Assembly (NCBI RefSeq): GCF_021440085.1
Contig: NZ_JAKCPW010000001.1
Location: 124,001 to 188,000, forward strand
Origin: Dyadobacter sp. CY261
Lineage (GTDB): Bacteria; Bacteroidota; Bacteroidia; Cytophagales; Spirosomataceae
DNA: 64,000 bases
Reading direction: 5' to 3'
Numbering within the stretch: position 1 is the stretch's first letter; each line of letters opens with the position of its first letter. The position numbers and the translations under genes are program-made. Under the pieces are notes generated by a model that worked only from the letters and a program-made list of their open reading frames with translations, made no database searches and was not told where the DNA came from. Of this stretch, positions 44,626 to 53,153 are shown in pieces.

Positions 44626-45762
44626 ATGGCTGTTAATAAAGAGTTGACTTCCAGTTCAGTTGAATCCAAGAAGAAAAAGTCACCGATCCGGGAGTGGTTC
44701 GACTCCATTTTGTTTGCGGTAGTAGCCGCTACACTGATCCGCTGGCTTTTTTTTGAAGCATTTACCATCCCAACGCCCTCCATGGAAAACAGCCTGCTTG
44801 TGGGCGATTTCCTTTTTGTGAGCAAGCTGCACTATGGTACCCGAACGCCCAAAACACCATTGCAGGTGCCGCTGACACACCAGACGATCTGGGGAACCAA
44901 TATTCCTTCGTACACCAGCTTGATCCAATTACCGCAATACCGCCTGCCTGGGTTCAGTGAAGTAAAAAGGGGAGATGTGGTGGTATTCAACTATCCTCCG
45001 GAGTTACAGCATCCGGTTGATCTGAAGACCAATTATATCAAACGTTGTGTAGGTGTTCCAGGCGACAAGGTTGAGGTGAGGGATTTGCAGGTTTATGCCA
45101 ACGGACAGGCAATGGAGAACCCGGCAAGAATGGAAAATGAATATTTTGTGGCCACTACTACGGCAGTGAATGAGGAAAAGGTGTTCAAGGAAAATGGTGT
45201 TTCAGAATTCAACTCTTACACCGAAGGCGATAACGACACAATCCGGGGCAATGAGCAAATGGGTTACCTGGTGTTCACCACCACGGAAATCGCAGCGAAA
45301 CTCAAGACATATGATTTTGTAAAGAATATTACACTCGTCACATCGCCTAAGGACATCAGTGAGCCGATGTTATATCCGAATTCATCGCTTTTCAAATGGA
45401 ACCGCGACAATTATGGCCCGATAACGGTTCCAAAGGAAGGGATGACCGTGCAACTGACACCCGAAAATATCGCAACCTATGGTCCCGTTATCAAGAATTA
45501 CGAGGACAATGAGGATGTAGTAGTGGAGGAAAAGGCTGTCAAAATTGCAGGTAAAGCCATTACCAGCTATACATTTAAGCAGAATTACTACTTTATGATG
45601 GGGGATAACCGTCACAATTCGGCGGACTCGCGTTACTGGGGTTTTGTCCCGATGGACCACATTGTTGGTAAAGCGGTGTTTGTATGGATGTCCATCGATC
45701 CGAATCCGACAAGCTTTTTTAACAAGATCCGTTGGAGTCGCATATTCCGCACGATCAATTGA
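44626..45762 (+). CDS. lepB: Signal peptidase I (copy 1)
   Basis: The 378-aa protein has an N-terminal TM helix (about 26-45), catalytic Ser52 in [13 protein letters not shown] and Lys139 in [12 protein letters not shown], and box [18 protein letters not shown]. The stretch between these is long, as in Bacteroidota. It cleaves signal peptides at the periplasmic side of the inner membrane. A second copy follows at 45994. A terminator at 45785-45810 separates them. Confidence 0.94.
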   Translation: MAVNKELTSSSVESKKKKSPIREWFDSILFAVVAATLIRWLFFEAFTIPTPSMENSLLVGDFLFVSKLHYGTRTPKTPLQVPLTHQTIWGTNIPSYTSLIQLPQYRLPGFSEVKRGDVVVFNYPPELQHPVDLKTNYIKRCVGVPGDKVEVRDLQVYANGQAMENPARMENEYFVATTTAVNEEKVFKENGVSEFNSYTEGDNDTIRGNEQMGYLVFTTTEIAAKLKTYDFVKNITLVTSPKDISEPMLYPNSSLFKWNRDNYGPITVPKEGMTVQLTPENIATYGPVIKNYEDNEDVVVEEKAVKIAGKAITSYTFKQNYYFMMGDNRHNSADSRYWGFVPMDHIVGKAVFVWMSIDPNPTSFFNKIRWSRIFRTIN

Positions 45763-45784
45763 TTATTTAACATATATAGTGCGG

Positions 45785-45818
45785 AGGGAGGAGCTTTTCG
45801 GCTACTCCCTTTATTTTT
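45785..45818 (+). terminator. Terminator after lepB copy 1
   Basis: Outer arms agggag (45785-45790) and ctccct (45805-45810) and inner agc/gct form a hairpin followed by a T-rich tail. Confidence 0.7.
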
Positions 45819-45896
45819 GCCATAATATATAAATTAATGTTATATGATAATTGTTAGTTTATGTGGATTCGTATTATATTGCTGGTGAAATGACCA

Positions 45897-45966
45897 CCGA
45901 CGACCGACTGCTGACCGCCGGTTGCATTTTATAAATGCAGTCATGCGATCGACGGTCGGTCGTCGG
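45897..45966. repeat. 70-bp imperfect inverted repeat between the lepB copies
   Basis: The outer arms ccgacgaccgac (45897-45908) and gtcggtcgtcgg (45955-45966) are a perfect 12-bp inverted repeat. Near the centre tgcattt (45923-45929) and aaatgca (45933-45939) form a second perfect stem. The part between is partly complementary, so the region can fold as one long hairpin. An A run follows at 45979-45984. It is GC-rich inside an AT-rich spacer. Confidence 0.7.
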
Positions 45967-45993
45967 CGGCCGACAGTCAAAAAATAGCACTCC

Positions 45994-47172
45994 ATGTCAC
46001 TAGAAACAACAATTATCAAGCCCGCGAGTACGCCTAAAAAGAAATCGGCCGTCCGTGAATGGTTCGATTCGGTGCTATTTGCTGTGGTGGCAGCGACGCT
46101 TATCCGCTGGCTGTTTTTCAGCGCGTTTGTTATACCGACGCCTTCGATGGAAAACAGTCTGCTCGTGGGCGATTACCTTTTTGTGAGCCGCCTGCATTAT
46201 GGCACTAGCACGCCTGTTACACCCCTGCAAATTCCGCTTACACATCAGACGATCTGGGGCACCAGCATTCCATCATATCTCGATTGGATCCAGCTTCCTC
46301 AATACCGGTTGCCGGGTTTTACCGAGGTAAGTAACGGTGATATTGTCGTATTTTATCTCCCGGTAGAACACCCCAACACTTACCAGAAATATAGCAATGT
46401 ATTGCCGGACCTGCATCCGCATCCCACCGATTTACGCTCCAACTACATCAAACGCTGTGTAGGCATTCCGGGCGACAAGCTGGAAATCCGTAGCGGGCAG
46501 GTGTATGTGAACAGGCAGCCGCAAGCGCTGCCTCCACGAATGCAAAATGAATATTTCGTTTCGGTCACGACGGCAGTCAATGAAGAGAATGTTTTTCACA
46601 AAAATGGTATCACGGATTATTCGCAGTTTACCGAGACGTTCGGCGATAGCATTACGGCGAACGATCAGACGGGATACGTGGTGAAAACTACTGCGACGTT
46701 GGCAGAAAAGCTCAAAAATTATGATTTTGTCAAGCAGGTTCAACCGGTTTTTATGGAAAAAGGCCTGAAAGAGCCTTACCTCTTTCCCCGTGCCGATTTT
46801 CTGAACTGGAACAAAGACAATTACGGTCCTATTAATATTCCAAAAGAAGGAGTGACGGTGGCTCTGAACGAAACGAACATCGCATTGTACAGCGACATTA
46901 TCCAAAATTATGAAGGGAATGAAAATGTAGTAATCAAAGATAATAAGGTCACGATCAATGGCAAAGCGATTACCAGCTACACCTTTAAGCAAGACTATTA
47001 TTTCATGATGGGTGATAACCGCCATGATTCGGCGGATTCAAGATACTGGGGTTTTGTTCCGAAGGATCACATTGTTGGCAAAGCAGTTTTCGTATGGATG
47101 TCTATCGACCCCAACCCGATCAGTTTCCTAAAAAAGATTCGTTGGGACCGCATTTTCAGGATCATTCAGTAA
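45994..47172 (+). CDS. lepB: Signal peptidase I (copy 2)
   Basis: The 392-aa paralogue of the gene just upstream has catalytic Ser51 in [13 protein letters not shown] and Lys153 in YIKRCVGIPGDK, plus [17 protein letters not shown]. It carries about 20 extra residues before the lysine block (near 125-147, with VEHPNTYQKYSNVLPDLH). Both copies look active. The final codons lie in a 28-bp palindrome. Tandem duplication is clear from the parallel sequence along the whole length. Confidence 0.93.
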   Translation: MSLETTIIKPASTPKKKSAVREWFDSVLFAVVAATLIRWLFFSAFVIPTPSMENSLLVGDYLFVSRLHYGTSTPVTPLQIPLTHQTIWGTSIPSYLDWIQLPQYRLPGFTEVSNGDIVVFYLPVEHPNTYQKYSNVLPDLHPHPTDLRSNYIKRCVGIPGDKLEIRSGQVYVNRQPQALPPRMQNEYFVSVTTAVNEENVFHKNGITDYSQFTETFGDSITANDQTGYVVKTTATLAEKLKNYDFVKQVQPVFMEKGLKEPYLFPRADFLNWNKDNYGPINIPKEGVTVALNETNIALYSDIIQNYEGNENVVIKDNKVTINGKAITSYTFKQDYYFMMGDNRHDSADSRYWGFVPKDHIVGKAVFVWMSIDPNPISFLKKIRWDRIFRIIQ

Positions 47173-47217
47173 GCAGGAAAGAGGCATTAGCCTCTTTCCT
47201 GCTTACTGAATGATCCT
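47158..47217. terminator. 28-bp perfect palindrome at the end of lepB copy 2
   Basis: Arms 47158-47185 and 47190-47217 are exact reverse complements with a 4-nt loop (atta). The left arm includes the last codons and stop of lepB, while the right arm is non-coding. No long T run follows, so the role as a terminator for the convergent lepB and GH13 genes is likely but not certain. Confidence 0.7.
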
Positions 47218-47249
47218 CCATCGTCCCTTTCCTCCTTTCTCCCATTTCA

Positions 47250-49073
47250 CTACTCTTCCTGCGAAAATATAAGCGCCGAGTAAGGTGGAATCTGCAATGA
47301 GCCAAACTGTGGACAGTTATCCACCTCGCCTTCTATCGTTTCTATATCGAAAACACCCAGGTTGGAAAAATCGGCATCGTAGTTTTCATTATCGCTATTG
47401 AGCCGGAGGTACCATTTGCCGGCACGCGGGAATCCGACTTTGTAGTCCGAAAAAGTTTCGGTCGAAAAGTTGAATACCACTACAACACTGTCCTTGGGAC
47501 CACCCTCGGCCCAGCGGTGCATAACAATGACCTTTTTCTCGTTATCCTGACGGATGATACCAACATTTTGGCCTTGCAGACCTTTTGTTACGCCAAACCA
47601 GTTTCTGCGGATATGAATCATATCACGATGTAGCTCCGCGAAACCACTGAATTTTTCCAGTCGTGACCAATCTATCGGGTCACTGTCAGAAAACCATTTG
47701 TCTTCCAGCAGCGGCTGGCCCTGGAAGATCATTGGGATACCGGGCGAGGTTAGTACCAATGCAACGCCTAATGCTGCCCTTTTTTTGGAATACCAGTTAT
47801 CGACGTCCCCATCCGCGATTTCCTCTGCCACGCGCGCCTGGCCGTTTGCGACTTCGTCGTGTGATTCGGTGTAAATGATGCGTTGGAAGGAATCGTTGTT
47901 ATACCGATTTATGATGGCTGCCACAACCTGATCCATGTCCCGGTCCTGATCATTGGCAGTAATGATCGCATCGCGCACAGAATGCACAAACTTGGCATCC
48001 CATTGGGAGCCATAACCGAGGCCGCCGTCTTCCACTGAACCTGTAATGAAGTCCAGCGAGTGCATATCTTCAGCGATAGTAATACAGTTTGGGCAGTTGT
48101 CGCGGATATCCTTATTGATCCATTGAATCAGAGTCGCCCCTTCGGCAATGTCATTTCCGGGATTTCCGTCGGCTTTGACATTACGAATGTACGGTACCAT
48201 GTCCATTCGCAGGCCGTCGATGCGGTAGTCTTTGAGCCACATCATCGCATTGTCGTGGATATACTGCCGCACTTCACCACGGCCAAAATCAGGACGGGTG
48301 TTGCCCCAGGGGGTTTCCGAACGCCAGTCATTATAGAAATAAATGCCACCGCCATCATTTTCCTGCCAGCCGTCAAATTGCCAGAGATCCAGATCGGACG
48401 GGCCAAAGTGATTGTAAACGACATCCAGAATTACTGCAATACCGGCCTCGTGCGCAGCCTTTACAAATGCTTTCAGGCCATCGGGTCCGCCGTAATCGGA
48501 CTCAATGGCAAATGGATTGGCGGGGTTGTAACCCCATGATCGTGAACCAGGAAACTCCGAGCAGGGCATCAGCTCCACCGCGTTGAAACCCATTTCTTTC
48601 AAATAGGGAATACGCTCGATCGCCGTGTAAAAAGTGCCGACTTCGTCGTTATTCTTGACATTGAATGTGCCCACATGCATTTCATAAATCACCACCTCAT
48701 GCCAGCCGGGCAGTTGAAATGTCACTTCCTGCCAGTCGAACGACTCGTGGTTGTAAACGATGCAATTCCCCGCAGAATTGGTCACCTTAAGGGCATAGGG
48801 ATCATTGCGGTGCAAATCGCCTGCCGGTGTTTTGAGGAAAAATTTGTATTCATCCCCTTCTTTTGAATTTTCGACCAGCGCTCCCCACACACCGTTTTCT
48901 TCCGGTTGTAACGGGTTGGCCGAGGTGTCCCAGTCATTGAAACTTCCTATTACCGAAACACTTTCTGCATGCGGGGCCCAAACGCGGTAGTAAACTCCTT
49001 CCGGATGGCACGTTGCGCCCATGCCCTCATAATGCTGCTCAGTTTCGGTCACTTCGGTTTCGAGGTTTTCCAT
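47250..49073 (-). CDS. GH13 alpha-amylase family enzyme with CBM48 (branching-enzyme or trehalohydrolase-like)
   Basis: The 607-aa protein has an N-terminal CBM48/E-set domain (about 20-115, SVIGSFNDW), then a GH13 barrel with DVVYNHFGP, nucleophile Asp291 in GLRMDM, acid/base Glu335 in ITIAEDMH and His405-Asp406 in ESHDEVANG. The barrel length and N-terminal domain fit both glycogen branching enzymes and maltooligosyltrehalose trehalohydrolases (about 600 aa), so the exact reaction stays open. It is a single gene, convergent with lepB and divergent from dprA. Confidence 0.88.
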   Translation of the reverse strand: MENLETEVTETEQHYEGMGATCHPEGVYYRVWAPHAESVSVIGSFNDWDTSANPLQPEENGVWGALVENSKEGDEYKFFLKTPAGDLHRNDPYALKVTNSAGNCIVYNHESFDWQEVTFQLPGWHEVVIYEMHVGTFNVKNNDEVGTFYTAIERIPYLKEMGFNAVELMPCSEFPGSRSWGYNPANPFAIESDYGGPDGLKAFVKAAHEAGIAVILDVVYNHFGPSDLDLWQFDGWQENDGGGIYFYNDWRSETPWGNTRPDFGRGEVRQYIHDNAMMWLKDYRIDGLRMDMVPYIRNVKADGNPGNDIAEGATLIQWINKDIRDNCPNCITIAEDMHSLDFITGSVEDGGLGYGSQWDAKFVHSVRDAIITANDQDRDMDQVVAAIINRYNNDSFQRIIYTESHDEVANGQARVAEEIADGDVDNWYSKKRAALGVALVLTSPGIPMIFQGQPLLEDKWFSDSDPIDWSRLEKFSGFAELHRDMIHIRRNWFGVTKGLQGQNVGIIRQDNEKKVIVMHRWAEGGPKDSVVVVFNFSTETFSDYKVGFPRAGKWYLRLNSDNENYDADFSNLGVFDIETIEGEVDNCPQFGSLQIPPYSALIFSQEE

Positions 49074-49180
49074 ATATGGTTCTTAGATAATTGTTTATTT
49101 TTGAAAAGTTCTGTCAACGTATATGCGAAATGCATGCCAGCGTTTATAGATAATTTTCAACTCAACCAGCACACTATATC

Positions 49181-50308
49181 ATGCAACCCATTTCCGAAGC
49201 GGAGAAAATCTGCATTCTCGCCCTCATGCATACGCCCGGCATAGGGGCGGTAACCATCCGGCAGCTCGTCAGCTATTGTGGCAGCGCTACTAAGGTCTTT
49301 CAGGCGGACTATAAAAAACTAATCAAGATCCCTGGCATCGGAGATAAGATCGTGAAGGCAATTTTAGGGAAAAATACGCTGGAACTTGCTGAAAAAGAAC
49401 TTGTCAACTGTCGGAAGACGGATTCTAAGCTACTTTTCTTCACTGATCAGGACTATCCCGCCCGGCTTCGCCCGCTTTATGATGCGCCCGTTGCATTATA
49501 TGCCCAAGGCAATACCGATTTCAACTGGCCGCGAACCGTAGGCATTGTTGGCACTCGGAAAATCAGCGAATATGGGAAGGCGGTTACCGAACAAATTATC
49601 CGTGAGCTGGTGCCTTACCAGCCGCTCGTAGTGAGCGGGCTGGCTTATGGTGTGGATATCACTGCCCACAGGCATTGCTTACGCAACAACCTCGCCACAC
49701 TGGGAGTTATGGCCAGCGGGCTCGATGTGATCTATCCAGCTGTACATCAGCGCACCGCCCTCGAAATGCAGGACAACGGCGGGATCGTCACCGAAAATGC
49801 GTGGGGCACTAAGCCCGATTTTATGAGATTTCCGGCGAGAAACCGAATTATTGCCGGCCTTAGCGATGTTACCATTGTGGTGGAGTCGGGACGCACCGGC
49901 GGGAGTTTGATTACCGTGGAATTTGCCCAGAACTATCACCGTGAAGTTTTCGCCGTGCCGGGAGCCATTACAGATTCCCAATCGGAGGGTTGTAACTTTC
50001 TGATCCGTGACAACAAGGCGGCGATCTTCACGTCGGTAGCTGACATGGCCGATGCCATGGGCTGGGCAGCAGGAGCACCGGAGATTGGCCAGAGCATCGA
50101 CACTGAGCCATTACCGATGTCCTTCGAAGGTTTTACGCAGGATGAAGGGCAGGTGCTCTCACTGCTGAAACAGCGGGGCGCGATGCAAATTGACGAGTTG
50201 GCCTGGCAATCGGGTATTCACTTGAACCGGCTGGCGACGCTGTTGCTGAACCTGGAATTTCAAGGAATGGTGCGGTCGATGCCCGGTAAGAAATATGGGT
50301 TGATTTAA
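49181..50308 (+). CDS. dprA: DNA-processing protein DprA (Smf)
   Basis: The 375-aa protein has an N-terminal helix-hairpin-helix region (IPGIGDKIVKAIL), the Rossmann-like domain with GIVGTRKISEYG, VVSGLAYGVDITAH and VMASGLDVIYP, and a C-terminal winged helix with MQIDELAWQSGIHLNRLATLL. It loads RecA on single-stranded DNA during transformation. It is followed 4 bp later by an AlbA_2 protein, an unusual coupling. Confidence 0.93.
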   Translation: MQPISEAEKICILALMHTPGIGAVTIRQLVSYCGSATKVFQADYKKLIKIPGIGDKIVKAILGKNTLELAEKELVNCRKTDSKLLFFTDQDYPARLRPLYDAPVALYAQGNTDFNWPRTVGIVGTRKISEYGKAVTEQIIRELVPYQPLVVSGLAYGVDITAHRHCLRNNLATLGVMASGLDVIYPAVHQRTALEMQDNGGIVTENAWGTKPDFMRFPARNRIIAGLSDVTIVVESGRTGGSLITVEFAQNYHREVFAVPGAITDSQSEGCNFLIRDNKAAIFTSVADMADAMGWAAGAPEIGQSIDTEPLPMSFEGFTQDEGQVLSLLKQRGAMQIDELAWQSGIHLNRLATLLLNLEFQGMVRSMPGKKYGLI

Positions 50309-50312
50309 ATGC

Positions 50313-50942
50313 ATGAATAAAAGTATCATTCAATTAATTAAGGAAGGGGAGGGGCTTACTATCGAATTCAAAAGGACAGTGGACAGCCCATTCAAAATCG
50401 CCAAAACGATTGTTTCTTTTGCCAATACGTCGGGCGGGAACCTGCTCATAGGCGTGGCCGACAACAGTGGCATTCTGGGCGTGCAATCGGAACTGAGGGA
50501 GCTTCAAAAGCTCGAAAAGGCATTGGTGAAGCTTATCGAACCGGAGCTTACGGTTCAGATCAAGTCGGAAAACCTGGATGGTAAACTGATTTTGTGGGTT
50601 ACCGTCGGTGAAAGCGAAGACAAGCCGCACCATGCATTGAACGAAAAAGGCGAACGGATCATTTACATCCGCGTCAAGGACAAAAGCATGCCTATCCCGA
50701 GGTTATTACTTTATAATGGTGCCGATGCCGAAACAGAGAAGTTACTAGGGACGCGTCATGTCAAAACATTGATCACCCACCTTAAAGAAACCGATTCGGT
50801 AACGGCTAAGGTGTTTTCGAAGATCATCAACATTTCCGAAAAAAGAGCGGAAAGGATGTTGCAGGATCTTGCGGCACGGCAGATTTTACTTAAAATATCA
50901 AAAGGCAAACCCGAAAGTTTCAGCCTTAAATGGACCGAATAA
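50313..50942 (+). CDS. AlbA_2 (Schlafen-like) domain protein with C-terminal HTH-like region
   Basis: The 209-aa protein starts at ATG 50313, 4 bp after the dprA stop. It opens with LIKEGEGLTIEFKRTV, the AlbA_2/Schlafen start, then KIAKTIVSFANTSGGNLLIGV, and VTVGESEDKPHHAL, and ends with a helical HTH-like segment (AKVFSKIINISEKRAERMLQDL). The domain binds ATP or nucleic acid in other proteins. Function here is unknown; the tight spacing suggests co-expression with dprA. Confidence 0.82.
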   Translation: MNKSIIQLIKEGEGLTIEFKRTVDSPFKIAKTIVSFANTSGGNLLIGVADNSGILGVQSELRELQKLEKALVKLIEPELTVQIKSENLDGKLILWVTVGESEDKPHHALNEKGERIIYIRVKDKSMPIPRLLLYNGADAETEKLLGTRHVKTLITHLKETDSVTAKVFSKIINISEKRAERMLQDLAARQILLKISKGKPESFSLKWTE

Positions 50943-50946
50943 AAAA

Positions 50947-50978
50947 CGGCTGGCATCAGGAGTCCTGGTCGCCAGCCG
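50947..50978. terminator. Bidirectional terminator between AlbA_2 and FKBP genes
   Basis: Arms cggctggc (50947-50954) and gccagccg (50971-50978) with extra inner pairing (atcagg/cctggt) form a stem of up to 14 bp. An A run on the left becomes a T run on the minus strand, so it mainly serves the FKBP gene. Confidence 0.75.
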
Positions 50979-50999
50979 CTCATAAGAACTTATGGAATA

Positions 51000-51428
51000 T
51001 TAGTTAATGCCTATCAGTTCCAGTTCAAATATAAGGTCCTGACCTGCCAACGGATGGTTTGCGTCCAATACCACGTAAGCGTCGGTAATCTCTCTCACAA
51101 CAACCGGGATTACCTGGCCGCCGTCCTGATGCATATTCAATGTGCCGCCTACTTCCAAAGGAATGTCGGCAGGGATTTGCTCACGCTCAAATTGAATGAT
51201 CATTTCTTCATTCACCGGGCCGTATGCCTCTGCATTCGGGATATTGATGGTTTTTTTGTCACCGATCACCATGCCGGTCACGCCATCATCAAATCCTTTG
51301 ATTACCTGTCCGCTGCCCAAAGTGAAGCTCAAAGGCTCACGTCCCTCGGAGGAATCAAAAAGTTGTCCGTCCGGGAGGGTTCCCTTGTAATGTACCTGCA
51401 CTTTGTCACCAGCCTTTGCTTGACTCAT
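51000..51428 (-). CDS. FKBP-type peptidyl-prolyl isomerase, SlyD-like
   Basis: The 142-aa protein has the FKBP start KVQVHYKGTLPDGQLFDSS, then FTLGSGQVIKGFDDGVTGM, an inserted flap with PNAEAYGPVNEEM and the final VVLDANHPLAGQDLIFELEL, the pattern of SlyD. It lacks a signal peptide and should be cytoplasmic. The His-rich metal-binding tail of E. coli SlyD is absent. It lies downstream of the proS terminator and is probably transcribed alone. Confidence 0.92.
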   Translation of the reverse strand: MSQAKAGDKVQVHYKGTLPDGQLFDSSEGREPLSFTLGSGQVIKGFDDGVTGMVIGDKKTINIPNAEAYGPVNEEMIIQFEREQIPADIPLEVGGTLNMHQDGGQVIPVVVREITDAYVVLDANHPLAGQDLIFELELIGIN

Positions 51429-51456
51429 AGTTCTGTATTTAGATGGTTGGAAAAAG

Positions 51457-51480
51457 CATTCCCGAAGCTATTCGGGAATG
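51457..51480 (-). terminator. Terminator of proS
   Basis: Arms cattcccgaa (51457-51466) and ttcgggaatg (51471-51480) make a perfect 10-bp stem with a 4-nt loop. On the minus strand a T run follows, so it terminates proS transcription before the FKBP gene. Confidence 0.8.
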
Positions 51481-51494
51481 TATGGAAATAAAAA

Positions 51495-52970
51495 TTAATA
51501 TGCCCGCGCAAAAACGACACGGCCTTTGGATGGTTTGCCCGAGTAAATGCAAACGCCCTCTTCCGCCTCCTGGTTCAGAGGGATGCAGCGGATCGTTGCC
51601 TTGGTTTCTTCCTTGATCTTCTCTTCGGTTTCGGAAGTACCATCCCAATGCGCAAGGATAAACCCGCCTTTGGTGTCCAGAATGTTGTTGAACTCTTCGA
51701 ATGAATCCACCTTGTAAGTATTCTCGTCGCGGAGTGTTAACGCTTTATTGTAGATCGATTGCTGAATGTCTTCCAAAAGATTCTGAATGTATTCAGCAAT
51801 GCCATCCGTCGAAACAGTTTCCTTGGTCCTCGTATCGCGACGAGCAACTTCCACAGTTCCATTTTCCAAATCGCGGCCACCCATTGCAAGTCTTACAGGA
51901 ACGCCTTTCAGCTCATATTCTGCAAATTTGAAACCTGGTTTGGTGTTATCGCTGCTGTCATATTTTACACTAATGCCCAGCTTTTTAAGACTTTTCGTGA
52001 TTTCTGCCACTTTTTCGGAGATCTGCTCAAGCTGCTCTTCACTGCGGTAAATGGGCACGATCACGACCTGGATCGGCGCCAACTTCGGAGGTAGTACCAG
52101 ACCGGCGTCATCGGAATGTGCCATGATCAGCGCGCCCATCAAACGTGTACTGACGCCCCAGGAGGTTCCCCAGACGTAGTCCAACTTGCCTTCCTTATCC
52201 TGAAACTTCACATCGAAAGCATTCGCGAAGTTCTGGCCCAGGAAATGGGAGGTTCCTGCCTGAAGCGCCTTCCCGTCCTGCATCATTGCTTCGATACAAT
52301 AGGTGTCTTCGGCCCCGGCAAAACGCTCATTAGCTGTCTTATAGCCTTTAATCACAGGCACGGCCATCCATTCCTCGGCAAATTGGGCGTACACTTCCAG
52401 CATTTGCTTTGTTTCTGCAATTGCCTCCTGGGCGGTGGCGTGTGCGGTGTGGCCTTCCTGCCATAGAAACTCCGTGGTGCGAAGAAACAAGCGTGTACGC
52501 ATTTCCCAACGTACGACATTAGCCCATTGGTTAATGAGTAAAGGCAAGTCGCGATACGACTGGATCCAGTTCTTATATGTGCTCCAAATCACGGTTTCCG
52601 ATGTAGGACGAACGATCAGCTCCTCTTCCAGTTTAGCATCCGGGTCCACGATCACACCTTTGCCGTCGGGATCATTTTTGAGGCGGTAATGCGTCACTAC
52701 CGCACATTCCTTGGCAAAACCTTCCACGTGTGAGGCCTCCTTGCTCAGATACGATTTCGGTATGAAAAGCGGGAAGTAGGCATTGGTATGGCCTGTTTCC
52801 TTGAACATGTCATCGAGTGCACGTTGCATTTTTTCCCAGATCGAATACCCGTAGGGCTTGATCACCATACAGCCTCTCACCGCCGAGTTTTCGGCCAGGT
52901 CGGCGCGTTTCACTAATTCATTATACCATTCGGAGTAGTTTTCACTTCGTGTCGGCAAGGCTTTACTCAT
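51495..52970 (-). CDS. proS: Prolyl-tRNA synthetase, archaeal/eukaryotic-like type
   Basis: The 491-aa class II synthetase shows motif 2 in [23 protein letters not shown] and motif 3 in [18 protein letters not shown], with [12 protein letters not shown] near the start. Length and the absence of the bacterial editing insert place it in the ProS type 3 group common in Bacteroidota. The C-terminal region ends [16 protein letters not shown], typical of this group. It charges tRNA-Pro with proline. Confidence 0.95.
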   Translation of the reverse strand: MSKALPTRSENYSEWYNELVKRADLAENSAVRGCMVIKPYGYSIWEKMQRALDDMFKETGHTNAYFPLFIPKSYLSKEASHVEGFAKECAVVTHYRLKNDPDGKGVIVDPDAKLEEELIVRPTSETVIWSTYKNWIQSYRDLPLLINQWANVVRWEMRTRLFLRTTEFLWQEGHTAHATAQEAIAETKQMLEVYAQFAEEWMAVPVIKGYKTANERFAGAEDTYCIEAMMQDGKALQAGTSHFLGQNFANAFDVKFQDKEGKLDYVWGTSWGVSTRLMGALIMAHSDDAGLVLPPKLAPIQVVIVPIYRSEEQLEQISEKVAEITKSLKKLGISVKYDSSDNTKPGFKFAEYELKGVPVRLAMGGRDLENGTVEVARRDTRTKETVSTDGIAEYIQNLLEDIQQSIYNKALTLRDENTYKVDSFEEFNNILDTKGGFILAHWDGTSETEEKIKEETKATIRCIPLNQEAEEGVCIYSGKPSKGRVVFARAY

Positions 52971-53038
52971 TACTTTGTATTATTTTGGAATTGAAATGGA
53001 GTATTACGGTAATTCAGACCTGTTTTTCAAGGGAGTTG

Positions 53039-53046
53039 CAAAGATA
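53039..53046 (-). promoter_or_regulatory. -7 element of proS
   Basis: Minus strand TATCTTTG fits TAnnTTTG, about 70 bp upstream of the start. No -33 TTTG was found at the expected spacing. Confidence 0.35.
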
Positions 53047-53153
53047 GTTTTTTATGTTAACTTTGGAATTAATGTATAGTTACGGTCGTTTACTTCATAT
53101 CGGGTATACATTTTTTACCTATATTAGCAACAAACTTTTAATCCTTAAAAGCC

